From Planctomycetota bacterium (GTDB lineage: Bacteria; Planctomycetota; UBA1135; GCA-002686595): a DNA stretch of 32,097 nucleotides. The notes beneath the pieces were generated by a model that saw only the letters and a list, made by a program, of their open reading frames with translations, did not search any database and was not told the DNA's origin. The stretch spans positions 1 through 32,097 of the forward strand of contig JAQXEK010000059.1 in NCBI GenBank assembly GCA_029250885.1. Reading direction: 5' to 3'. The position numbers and the translations under genes were made by a program. Shown piece by piece: positions 7,986-16,384 of this stretch; position 1 is the first letter of the stretch; each line of letters starts with the position of its first letter.

Positions 7986-8003
7986 ACTTAGGTGCCAAAA
8001 GAG

Positions 8004-10427
8004 CTACTTATCAACTAAGTAGAGTAGATCCACTCCGGCGGGGCCCTGTATCGTCGCCGCCAAGCTTCCTGGGCCGCCCGCGTTAAAGTACTGCACTTCG
8101 ATAGGGTAAATCCCTGGAGTCAGCACAACGCTTGCACTGCGTTCGACCACGGCATGCTCACCGTCGTTGTCGATCACTTCGACACCACCGAGACTCAGTC
8201 GGCTTCCGTCATCGCTAGCCAAGGTAAAGGTGTATCGACCGGACTCTTTAATCTGGATCGCGCCGCTGTAGAAGCAAATAACTCGCTTGAACTGCTCAAG
8301 CCCCTCAAGCCCTATTGCTTCGACCACGGAGTTCGCTCCCTGGGTCCACCCCTTGGCACTACCCGCTGCCAGCTCAGCTTCAAAGTGCGCCTGACCGCGA
8401 AGAGCTCCCCTAAGCTGCCCACCGTAAAAGTAGGTGCGTTTCAGCCCTGGCTGCAGGCCTGGGGCGGCGAGCTCAGGAAGTTGATCCTGGTCCATCTTAA
8501 TGACCTGCAGGGTGCTGCTCGGGCCGACTCGCTTGGGGTTGCGCAAGAGAGCCATCCGCAGGGTCGTGGTTTCGCGGAAGGTCTGCGCACTGTGGTAGCG
8601 TGGCGAATCTGCCGTGGGCTCGGAGCCGTCAGTCGTATGCACAATCCAGACCTGGTGGACATCTGACGTGGTGAGTCCACCATCGAACGTCTGGGGTACG
8701 GGGACCACGACTTCATCGGTGAAGAACACGGCGCTGTGCTCAAGGGTCGGCGCGGGGATGCGGTAGCCGACCCCGAGTGCGTCAAGCAGATCAAACTGCC
8801 GGAACACACGGGATTGGAATGCGCCATAGTCGCGCTCTTGCCTCGACGACCAGACCACCTCGGACAAGGCAAGCATGCGCGGAAAGGCCATATACTCGAC
8901 CTGCTCCCAGTTTGGCAGGTACTCGCTCCAGAGCTGAGCCTGGGCCCCAAGCACGTGCTTAGTCTCATCGGCAGTCAATTCAGGAGGCAGGGGTTCAAAG
9001 GAATAGACCTTCTCCAAGGGCAGCATTCCGCCAATGGCCTCGGGTTCACCGCCGGGTCCGGCCTGGTAATAGTCAAAATAGGTATGGCTCGTAGGTGCCA
9101 TAATGATGTCATGGCCCGCGCGAGCGGCCTCGACGCCAAAATGCCAGCCGCGCCAGACCATCATCGTCGCGCCGGAGGGCAGGCCACCCTCCTGGATCTC
9201 ATCCCAACCCACTAGCCTGCGACCACGATCCGAGAAGTACCTCTCGAAGTGAGCGACAAACCAGGCTTGCAGCTCGTGTTCGTCTTTGAGCCCTAGCTCC
9301 TGGATACGCTGCTGGGCAAAGGCGCTGTTCTCCCACTGAAACTTCGGCGCCTCGTCGGCGCCGATGTGAATGAAGCCAAAGGGAAAGATCTCCATGACCT
9401 CGTCGAAGACCTGCTCGTAGAAGTCCAATGTGTACTGGCTTGGGCTCAGAGTATTCCTGTGCACGCCCCAATAGGTGCCGACCTCCACCTGATCCCGATA
9501 CTCAGGATTGCCCAGCTCGGGGTAAGAGGCGATCGCTGCGCTGCTGTGGCCGGGGAGCTCGATCTCAGGCATTACGTCGATGTGCAGAGCTGCTGCATAG
9601 GCGACGATCTCGCGGAGGTCGTCCTGGGTGTAGAAGCCACCATAGGGCTTGCCATCTAAGGTCCTACGGTCACCCACCACCGGAGTAGACGCGCGCATGG
9701 AGCCGACCTCGGTCAGCTTGGGGAAGGCCTTGATCTCGATACGCCACCCCTGGTCTTCGGTCAAGTGAAGGTGCAGCACGTTGAACTTGTAGAAGGCCAT
9801 CGTGTCGAGGAATGACTTGATGTCTTCGACCGAGTATAGGTACCTCCCCGTGTCGAGCATCATGCCGCGCCAGGCAAAGCGCGGCGCGTCCTCGATGGTC
9901 AGCTCATCATAGGGAAAGTACGCGCCGTGGAAGTGCTCCGAGTGGGTCGGCGATGCGAACTGAGCGGGCAGCATCTGCTTGAGGGTCTGAACACCATAAA
10001 GGAGTCCGGCTGCTGTCGCCCCGTGGATCTGAACCTGGTCGCCGCGGACGTCCAAGCGGTAGGAGTCAGTGCCGAGTTCGGCTTCGAGCTCTGGGCGCAG
10101 GGCCAAGGCGATGGCACCGCCTGCGGCTGCGCCTTGGCGCGTGTCTAGGTCCCATCCCGTGCCCGCCTCGAGGTAGGCCTCAAGCTTGCCAGCCTCACCT
10201 TCGGCGAGTCCAGCCTCCCAGAGAATCGTCGTATCCTTGCCGAGGTACACGCTGCGGCCCTCCTTGGATTGGATCGATGCCGGCTGAGGGACGATGTCCA
10301 GGCTTACGCGCTCATAGGGCGGGCCTGAGTTTGTGCCGGGATCCCCAAGCTGTGCACAGCCCGTGGCTAAAAATGCGGCGGTAAGAAAGAGATAGGAAAC
10401 CGATCGTGTGGGAAGCATGGGGCTCAC
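8004..10427 (-). CDS. GH20 beta-N-acetylhexosaminidase lipoprotein with PA14 domain
   Basis: This 807-residue enzyme is predicted to remove terminal beta-linked GlcNAc or GalNAc from glycans. A signal peptide ends in a lipobox (LATGC, C24), so it is lipid-anchored outside the cytoplasm. Residues about 42-175 form the GH20b N-terminal domain and 180-520 the GH20 barrel. The catalytic Asp-Glu pair is D358-E359 in HIGADEAPK; substrate-assisted catalysis follows from the family. A chitobiase C-terminal-like module (VHTTDGSEPTADSPRY) comes next, then a PA14-like domain at about 660-800 (SGRYTFTLASDDGSRLSL), probably carbohydrate-binding. The ATG at residue 4 is an equally possible start. Confidence 0.93.
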   Translation of the reverse strand: MSPMLPTRSVSYLFLTAAFLATGCAQLGDPGTNSGPPYERVSLDIVPQPASIQSKEGRSVYLGKDTTILWEAGLAEGEAGKLEAYLEAGTGWDLDTRQGAAAGGAIALALRPELEAELGTDSYRLDVRGDQVQIHGATAAGLLYGVQTLKQMLPAQFASPTHSEHFHGAYFPYDELTIEDAPRFAWRGMMLDTGRYLYSVEDIKSFLDTMAFYKFNVLHLHLTEDQGWRIEIKAFPKLTEVGSMRASTPVVGDRRTLDGKPYGGFYTQDDLREIVAYAAALHIDVMPEIELPGHSSAAIASYPELGNPEYRDQVEVGTYWGVHRNTLSPSQYTLDFYEQVFDEVMEIFPFGFIHIGADEAPKFQWENSAFAQQRIQELGLKDEHELQAWFVAHFERYFSDRGRRLVGWDEIQEGGLPSGATMMVWRGWHFGVEAARAGHDIIMAPTSHTYFDYYQAGPGGEPEAIGGMLPLEKVYSFEPLPPELTADETKHVLGAQAQLWSEYLPNWEQVEYMAFPRMLALSEVVWSSRQERDYGAFQSRVFRQFDLLDALGVGYRIPAPTLEHSAVFFTDEVVVPVPQTFDGGLTTSDVHQVWIVHTTDGSEPTADSPRYHSAQTFRETTTLRMALLRNPKRVGPSSTLQVIKMDQDQLPELAAPGLQPGLKRTYFYGGQLRGALRGQAHFEAELAAGSAKGWTQGANSVVEAIGLEGLEQFKRVICFYSGAIQIKESGRYTFTLASDDGSRLSLGGVEVIDNDGEHAVVERSASVVLTPGIYPIEVQYFNAGGPGSLAATIQGPAGVDLLYLVDK

Positions 10428-10728
10428 CCTACCATGTCACAAAAGATCCTGAGCGCCTCTTCGCTGGTACGAAGCGTAGACCTTGGGGCCTTCTTCTCTA
10501 GGCACAAGGCAGGCCAAGATCGCAAGTCCATCTCCTGGCCTGGCCTGGCCCATGCGCTGGCTAACTTCGCGATACGAGCCCCAAAAAAGGATGCAGGCTC
10601 TGCCTCGCTTGCCGTCTTGATCCGACACAAGTTGATCGAATTACCCATGCTGCAAGCGGGTCTTTTGAACCCTTTATTTGCGCGTAGCCGAGAGGACTAG
10701 AAAGCTAGCATCGTAAGGGCTGGCCTAG
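10428..10728. other. Intergenic region between sulfotransferase and GH20 gene
   Basis: These 301 bp separate two minus-strand genes. They contain a short direct repeat (CCTGG three times near 10538) and no recognisable protein or RNA gene. The GH20 promoter should lie here, but I do not see hexamers I would defend. A plus-strand open frame across it has no protein-like features. Confidence 0.5.
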
Positions 10729-11475
10729 CTAAGACCAATCCGCGCAGGCCTCGCCAAAGCGCGCCTTCAAGGCAGCGATCTCATCCTTGTACATCTTGCC
10801 AAGGAAATCAGCTGCAAAGCCGGGCATGTCGCCGGCGGTCCCACGGGACTTGGCGACACCGTGATTCTTGGTCACGGGCAAGATACGTTTTTTCACCAGG
10901 AAGTCCTTCGGCTCTACTTGGTCGGAGACGCCTAAGTGGCGAAACACATCCAGTAGCAGCTCCCAGGGACGACTCTTGAGGTCATCAAAGAAGCCGATGA
11001 AGAGCTGATCTTTGGGGAAGACCTGCTCCCAGTTACCAAGCATCTCCATGTAGCGCGTGCGCGCCGTGGAATGCTCGGATTCGAAGTACTCTAAGTAGGC
11101 GTCTTCCGGTACATCCTTGGCCGTAAGTCCCTGGAAGGTCGCCAGCTCCATCACCGCACCGGACCAGGCGCGCGCTACTGGATTGCGCAGCATCAACAGC
11201 AACTTTAGCTCGGGGTTAAGACCGTGAATCTCCCGGATCGTGTCTAGGGGCAGGTGTCCGTAGGCCGGCGTAATCTCGCCGGCAACCTTCCCGTCGGCCC
11301 CGCGGAACTTCGCCTTGTAGAGGCTCAGCAGGATGCGCGGCTTGCGGTTGAAGTAGTGCAGCTCCTTGCGCTTGGGCAAGAAGATCTCGGGGTGCTTCGC
11401 CAGATTCGCATGCAGCCAGGTCGTGCCAGCTTTTTGTGCGCCGATGCCAAGGAAGTCGGGGAGCTGACCAATCAT
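10729..11475 (-). CDS. PAPS-dependent sulfotransferase
   Basis: This 248-residue protein has the two PAPS-binding signatures of sulfotransferases: a 5'-phosphosulfate loop QKAGTTWLHANL (residues 14-25) and a 3'-phosphate motif LMLRNPVARAWSG (94-106, with R97 and S105). The segment KELHYFNRK resembles heparan-type and bacterial sulfotransferases that read KE-x-x-YF. It should transfer sulfate to a carbohydrate or similar acceptor; the acceptor cannot be read from sequence. Length is usual for the compact bacterial type. It is divergent from a second sulfotransferase, with about 213 bp between. Confidence 0.88.
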   Translation of the reverse strand: MIGQLPDFLGIGAQKAGTTWLHANLAKHPEIFLPKRKELHYFNRKPRILLSLYKAKFRGADGKVAGEITPAYGHLPLDTIREIHGLNPELKLLLMLRNPVARAWSGAVMELATFQGLTAKDVPEDAYLEYFESEHSTARTRYMEMLGNWEQVFPKDQLFIGFFDDLKSRPWELLLDVFRHLGVSDQVEPKDFLVKKRILPVTKNHGVAKSRGTAGDMPGFAADFLGKMYKDEIAALKARFGEACADWS

Positions 11476-11688
11476 TTTGCGACTCGGAATCCCCAGGCTT
11501 GGACCGAGTGTTGGGAGAAGCCGACCCGCCGGGCTCGAAAGACGAGCTGCGGGACGTTTGGATGTAGGGACAAGTCGAGAACCATGGCGGACATGTTAGC
11601 GGAGACGGTGCTAGGATGGGTGCAGGAAGATGCGCTTCCCCTAGCCTTGGGCCATAGGCCCCCGCCTCTACTCCCCTCCCTTCGCGAG

Positions 11689-12528
11689 ATGCCCCCCTCA
11701 ACCCCACCCGATTGGCAGCCCGGCAGTTCGAATCGAGCTGTTGTCATCTCGGGCATGCACCGCTCGGGCACTTCGGTGCTGGCGAACCTGCTGCAGGCCA
11801 TGGGCATCTCCGTGGGCAGCCGCTTGATGGAGGCTACCGAGTTCAACGCCAAGGGTTACTTCGAGGACCTCGACTTTCAAGAGCTGCACGAGTCGATCAT
11901 TGACGCGAGCCACCACGGTTTTCTCCACCGGGATCTCGAAGGTCGCCACCTGCAGATAACCGCCGCCCACAAGGACAGGGCCAAGGGGCTCGCCGATCGG
12001 CGCCAAGACCTTTCCCTTTGGGGTTGGAAAGACCCGCGTACGTCACTGTTCCTGGACATGTGGGACGAGGTTCTAACTGGCGCCGTCTATGTCTTCATCT
12101 ACCGCGATCCGGCCCAGGTCGTCCACTCCTTGCGGCGCCGCGAAGATCCAGAGCTTATGGTGAACCTACCTGGTGCCTCTTTGCTCGATCCCCTGCTACG
12201 CAAGCTCGGCGTAGATCGATTCCGGACCCAGCGCGCTGTGGAGATGTGGACCTACTACAACCGTCGCATTGTGCAGTTTGCGCGCACGAATCCCGAGCGA
12301 TGCCTGCTGATCAACGTCGCAAACCTAATGGACAGCTTCGCAGCGATGACAAGGTGCATGCAAGAGCAGTGGCGCTTACCTGTCCGCGAGATCGACCCCT
12401 CCCAAGTCTTCGACCAGAGCCTCATGCAAGGAAGGGGGCCCGAGGACCTGCGCCGAGTCTGCGCGGCGAAGCCCGAGGTCGGAGCGCTCTTTACCGAGCT
12501 CGAGAGCCTGTCCATCTCCACTTCATGA
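11689..12528 (+). CDS. Sulfotransferase-family protein
   Basis: This protein of about 279 residues carries a P-loop-like motif GMHRSGTSVLANLLQ near its N-terminus (residues 22-36), the signature of a large sulfotransferase family. A putative 3'-phosphate motif is YRDPAQVVHSLRRR. WGWKDPRTSLF matches the WKDPR signature common in family members that act on polysaccharides. The start is uncertain: 11689 places the P-loop about 20 residues in, and 11584 is an alternative. The longest reading overlaps the divergent sulfotransferase and is rejected. Its TGA overlaps the next gene's ATG (ATGA), so it is translationally coupled to a glycosyltransferase and probably modifies the same glycan. Confidence 0.82.
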   Translation: MPPSTPPDWQPGSSNRAVVISGMHRSGTSVLANLLQAMGISVGSRLMEATEFNAKGYFEDLDFQELHESIIDASHHGFLHRDLEGRHLQITAAHKDRAKGLADRRQDLSLWGWKDPRTSLFLDMWDEVLTGAVYVFIYRDPAQVVHSLRRREDPELMVNLPGASLLDPLLRKLGVDRFRTQRAVEMWTYYNRRIVQFARTNPERCLLINVANLMDSFAAMTRCMQEQWRLPVREIDPSQVFDQSLMQGRGPEDLRRVCAAKPEVGALFTELESLSISTS

Positions 12529-14144
12529 CGTCCCTCCTCCTGCGATTGCTGCGCCCCCTGCGGCGCTCGTTCTGGACGCGCATTCGCATCGTGCTTAGCT
12601 CCCGGGGCCACGGCGCATTTAGAGGAGACTACGCTGCATGGCTCGAATCCAAGTCCAAGCTCACGCAGGATGACCTGCACTATATGCAGACAGCCACGGC
12701 CACCTGGCCTCTGCAGCCCCGGGTCTTGGTGTTTGCAGATCCCGCACTCAAGCCCGCGGAACTCGACGCCCTCGAGCAGAACCTAAGGAGCCAGGTCTAC
12801 CCCAACTGGAAGCTGCTCACCGCCGCCCCCGATCAAGTCGTCACAGAGCTTGGCAGCCATGAGCTTGAGGCCCGCGACCTTGTGCTCATCGCGGCCCCCG
12901 GCGTGGTCTTCTCCCGGCGCTCGCTATTCTGCTTCGCCGCGGCCTTTGCCCGCCGCCATGGGCCCTTAGTGGTCTTCGGTGACGAGGACCGCATTGACCC
13001 GGAGGGCCTGCGCACAAGCCCCTTCTTCAAGCCAGGCTGGTCACCCGAGTCCTTTGCCGACGTGGACTACATCACCTCGTCTTGCGCCGTCTCCGCCGAG
13101 TGGCTTGCCGGCCAAGAGCCCGGGACCTTAGTGCGGGACGCCTTGCTTGCCCTCTCCCGCCAAGAGGGCGCGCCGCCTGCTCACCACATACCCCAGACCC
13201 TGGTCAGCCTGCCCTTGGGGACTGAACCCACCATCCGCAAACCGGCGCAGGGTTCAGGCGCTGAGCCGGGCTCTCCTTGCCCATCAGTCGCCATCCTGAT
13301 CCCGACCAGGGACCGGCCCGACGACCTAAGAACCTGCGTCAAATCGCTGGTAGAGCACACGGACTACCCCAACTACACGGTCCACATCATCGACAACGGC
13401 TCCGTGCTTCCAGAGACCAAGACCCTGCTGTCCGAGCTTGCCGCACTTGAGAATGTTGAAGTGACCAGGGACACCCAGCCCTTTAACTTCTCCGCCATCA
13501 ACAACCTGGCCGCCAAGCAGATGACGTCCAAGGTGCTGTGCTTCCTCAACGACGACACGCGCATCCACAAGGGCGACTGGCTTACCGAGCTCGTTAATTA
13601 TGCGGCTAGGGATGAGATCGGCGCCGTTGGCCCCATGTTGCTCTACCCAAACGGCACCATCCAGCACGCGGGCGTCTTCATCGGCACGGGCCCCCTTGGC
13701 CTGGCGGGGCACCTGCATCGGGAACAAGACCCAGAGGCCCCTGAACTTCAAGGCTACGTGGACCGGGTACAGAACGTTTCGGCGGTCACAGGTGCCTGCC
13801 TTGTAATCCGGCGCACGGTCTTCGACCAGGTCGGCGGCTTCGACCAGGATCTCTCGGTCTGCTACAACGACGTGGACCTCTGCCTGCGCATCGAAACCGT
13901 GGGCCTGCGCAATGTGTGGACTCCGTATTCGGTGCTCTACCACAACGAGAATGTCAGCGCTGTGGTCAAGCGTAGTGAGGCTGACGAGTCCCGCTACTGG
14001 CACGAGGCCGGCCTCTTCGAAAGGCGCTGGCGTAGCCGACTCAAGTGCGATTCGGGCTTCCACCCAAACCTCGCCCTACTTGGCGAACAACTCAGGCTTG
14101 CGGAGCGCCCACGCACAAGCCTTCGGGCGGCGACAAGATTCTAG
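12525..14144 (+). CDS. Tandem GT2 glycosyltransferase with degenerate first domain
   Basis: This 539-residue protein has a C-terminal GT2 (GT-A fold) domain at about 250-500. It carries SVAILIPTRDRPDDL, IIDNGS (288-293), the metal-binding LNDDTRIHKGDW (341-352) and the acceptor-side GGFDQDLSVCYNDVDLCLR (438-455). The N-terminal half (about 65-200) resembles the first GT-A domain of tandem O-antigen-type transferases: SQVYPNWKLL and FGDEDRIDPEGLRTSPFFKPGWSP. It lacks the opening nucleotide-binding strand and is probably non-catalytic. The ATG overlaps the sulfotransferase stop as ATGA. It should extend a surface polysaccharide; sugar and acceptor are unknown. It ends six bases from a convergent gene without a terminator. 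Confidence 0.87.
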   Translation: MTSLLLRLLRPLRRSFWTRIRIVLSSRGHGAFRGDYAAWLESKSKLTQDDLHYMQTATATWPLQPRVLVFADPALKPAELDALEQNLRSQVYPNWKLLTAAPDQVVTELGSHELEARDLVLIAAPGVVFSRRSLFCFAAAFARRHGPLVVFGDEDRIDPEGLRTSPFFKPGWSPESFADVDYITSSCAVSAEWLAGQEPGTLVRDALLALSRQEGAPPAHHIPQTLVSLPLGTEPTIRKPAQGSGAEPGSPCPSVAILIPTRDRPDDLRTCVKSLVEHTDYPNYTVHIIDNGSVLPETKTLLSELAALENVEVTRDTQPFNFSAINNLAAKQMTSKVLCFLNDDTRIHKGDWLTELVNYAARDEIGAVGPMLLYPNGTIQHAGVFIGTGPLGLAGHLHREQDPEAPELQGYVDRVQNVSAVTGACLVIRRTVFDQVGGFDQDLSVCYNDVDLCLRIETVGLRNVWTPYSVLYHNENVSAVVKRSEADESRYWHEAGLFERRWRSRLKCDSGFHPNLALLGEQLRLAERPRTSLRAATRF

Positions 14145-14150
14145 GCAGGC

Positions 14151-15404
14151 CTACTCACGCGGCACTTGCGTGTCGTGGGCTGCGTCGGGCTTTGCCGGCA
14201 CCGGTTGCACGTGGTGCACGGGATGGGACTGGCCGTCGACCACCTCACCATCGCTTTGGGGCTGCCTGAGTTCGATCTTGATTAGGCCGCCATCGTCCTC
14301 AAGCACATGGGTTCCATGATCTTGATTCACGTTGCGCCAAGTGCGCTCCCGGCGATTGCCAAAGGAGTCAATCCAAACCACACAGACTTCGGAGCCAACA
14401 GGCCCGCCCATGGCTGCGGCAATACCTTGGGTCCCCTGGACGGTGGTGCCACAGACTTCGACCACGACGGAACCGGGGTCCACGCCAAGTAGCTGGGCGA
14501 TTGTACCTGGCTCAATGCGCACGACCTCGAGACCGACGTTCGCGTCGAGGCCAAGCTCAACGCCGCGATCGACCTGCAGGAGCCTGGTGTGCACCCCCAA
14601 GACGTCCGTGCGCAGCAACTCGCGCGGGGCCGATGTGGCCTGATTTAGGCCAAAGGGCAGGCGTGATGCAAGGTCGGGGTTCGCGTTCAAGATCGCGGAG
14701 AGGTCTTGGCCTGAGAACTCCAACAGCTCGGACTTCCACCTCTGGCTTGATTCCGGCTCCTCAGCATCTGTCACGGTGCCCGCGAACTGGGGAGTCCCCA
14801 TGACGCGCAACCGTGTAATCGACGGCATGATCCGAAGCTCTACGCTCATCAGCTCACCGCTAGGGACGGGGGCAGACGGGAACACATTTACGCGACTCTT
14901 TGCCGCCTGCAACCAGGTGTCGAGGCTCGTCTCGACGAGCATTCCTGGCTCCCGGGGCACCGCCCCGGAGGCTCGGGGGAGACCACGTGCGACAAAGCGC
15001 TCCACGTTCGGGTCCAGCGCATCAAAGGCAATGATGGACTCCATCTGGTCGAGCTCCCTCAGTAGAAGGCGCGCAGTCCAAGCCAACTCGCCGGCGGCCT
15101 TGCCCTCAGCATCCAGCCAATCGCGCACAACTTGGCGCCCCTTATGATTCTCGCGCACCTGCCCCAGCAACGTGTCCACGTAGCCCATCCGGGCGTCCAG
15201 GTTCGACTCGGTCAATGCGGCGCGCGCGGCCACCTCGTCGAAGCTAAACACGGTACCACTGGTGCTAACTCTAACTGGGAACTCCTCGGCGTCCCTTCCT
15301 TCTGACCATGGGGTTCCAACGCCATGCTCCAGGCTCTCCTGGGCGTAGAGGGGTGCAAGAGTCAGGCCCATCAGGGCCAGGGCGGTAAGCAGGAGATACT
15401 TCAT
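14151..15404 (-). CDS. Exported PDZ-domain protein
   Basis: This 417-residue protein begins with a signal peptide (MKYLLLTALALMGLTLAPLYAQ, cleavage near residue 21-22), so it should be periplasmic or secreted. A PDZ-like domain spans about 283-358 (LGLDANVGLEVVRIEPGTIAQLLGVDPGSVV in part). No protease catalytic triad is visible, so it is not an HtrA-type enzyme. The middle region (60-240) is helical and unlike anything I recognise; the tail is rich in His, Pro and Gln. It is the last gene after an ECF sigma factor and its anti-sigma factor, 141 bp downstream, so a role in the same regulatory circuit is plausible but unproven. The start was chosen to place the signal peptide at the N-terminus. 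Confidence 0.75.
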   Translation of the reverse strand: MKYLLLTALALMGLTLAPLYAQESLEHGVGTPWSEGRDAEEFPVRVSTSGTVFSFDEVAARAALTESNLDARMGYVDTLLGQVRENHKGRQVVRDWLDAEGKAAGELAWTARLLLRELDQMESIIAFDALDPNVERFVARGLPRASGAVPREPGMLVETSLDTWLQAAKSRVNVFPSAPVPSGELMSVELRIMPSITRLRVMGTPQFAGTVTDAEEPESSQRWKSELLEFSGQDLSAILNANPDLASRLPFGLNQATSAPRELLRTDVLGVHTRLLQVDRGVELGLDANVGLEVVRIEPGTIAQLLGVDPGSVVVEVCGTTVQGTQGIAAAMGGPVGSEVCVVWIDSFGNRRERTWRNVNQDHGTHVLEDDGGLIKIELRQPQSDGEVVDGQSHPVHHVQPVPAKPDAAHDTQVPRE

Positions 15405-15545
15405 GGTTGAATCCTCCGTGTGGAACGGAGAGTCAGGTGGATAGTCCAATACCAAGCGAGGGATTCGCCCGGGTCGGCCCGCAGACAACTCGCAAGGTAC
15501 CTAGCCAGGACTCCCCAAACAAGGAGGGGAGCTCGCGCCCCATGC

Positions 15546-16364
15546 CTACTGGAGCGAATAGGAGCTGACCAGGCCGACGTCGCCACTGCGCGTCGTGTTC
15601 GGATTCGGTACGTTCAAATAGAAGACCTGTCCAGCATCGCGTTCCCGGCGCAGGTTGTCCCGCGCGATCTCCCCAAGGCTCTGCTCGTGAAATCCAACGG
15701 GTCGCAACCCCCCGCTCTCTTCTACCGTGGCTTTGATGGCGGAGTCAGCATCCAAGCTCGTGCCAACCAGCTCAGGTGCACTGGCGCCAGCAAGGAGACT
15801 GTCAGCGGTCAGGTCTAGAGGAACCGCGCCACTGGAGGCGACCGTTCCACCATATCCGCTGCCGGTTTTAGGAGCTGCTGATCCTCCCTCTGCGAGGGCG
15901 GGACTGGCACCTAGGTCGTTCGGGCCCAGTGGATCGTCCCCACCAAGGGGTGCCATCTTCCCAAGGGCGATAACCGCGGCGATACCGGCCGCAAGGCCTG
16001 CCGTGCGGCGCCACCTTGGGTGGGCCAGAACAGAAGCGAGAGCCGCGGCGGGCTCAAGCTTGGATGGACTGCTTTGGTTGCTATCGACAGGGACCCCACT
16101 GGCCGCTTGCTGGAGCAGGCCTTCAGCCTGAAGCTGCTCCCGTAAGGCGGGCCAGAGCTGGGGTTCCCGGCCCTCGACTAGGTCGAGTAGCTCGGTGCGC
16201 AACAAACCACGGGCTTCCCTTGTACGACTAAAGGCCTTGGCGCAGTCCGTACACCCTTGCAGGTGCCCGGCCACGAAGTCCAGTTGGTCCTTCTCAAGGT
16301 CGCCCCCGACGTAGAGCGGCAGGAGCCCTTCTACTTCGGTGCAGGTGGTCTTAGTGTCTTTCAT
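15546..16364 (-). CDS. Zinc-type anti-sigma factor, membrane-anchored
   Basis: This 272-residue protein has the ZAS/zf-HC2 zinc motif at its N-terminus: C8, then H34-x3-C38-x2-C41 (GHLQGCTDCAKAF). A single membrane segment is at about 121-140 (TAGLAAGIAAVIALGKMAPL). The N-terminal domain would bind and hold the sigma factor in the cytoplasm, while about 130 low-complexity residues rich in Gly, Ala and Ser lie outside. It starts 20 bp after the sigma gene, so the two are co-transcribed. An AAGAGA stretch precedes the ATG. The external region has no recognised sensor domain. Confidence 0.87.
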   Translation of the reverse strand: MKDTKTTCTEVEGLLPLYVGGDLEKDQLDFVAGHLQGCTDCAKAFSRTREARGLLRTELLDLVEGREPQLWPALREQLQAEGLLQQAASGVPVDSNQSSPSKLEPAAALASVLAHPRWRRTAGLAAGIAAVIALGKMAPLGGDDPLGPNDLGASPALAEGGSAAPKTGSGYGGTVASSGAVPLDLTADSLLAGASAPELVGTSLDADSAIKATVEESGGLRPVGFHEQSLGEIARDNLRRERDAGQVFYLNVPNPNTTRSGDVGLVSSYSLQ

Positions 16365-16384
16365 AAGTCTCTTCTTGAACCCTC

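Noticed and set aside
10428..10728. tRNA or small RNA in the intergenic region
   Set aside because: No cloverleaf or T-arm consensus could be formed from the sequence.
11254..11688. N-terminal extension of the second sulfotransferase
   Set aside because: It would overlap the divergent sulfotransferase for more than 200 bp and adds residues unlike the family; the P-loop fits a start near 11689.
12018..12524. N-terminal extension of the tandem GT2 gene
   Set aside because: It overlaps the sulfotransferase in another frame; the ATGA junction at 12525 gives a natural start.
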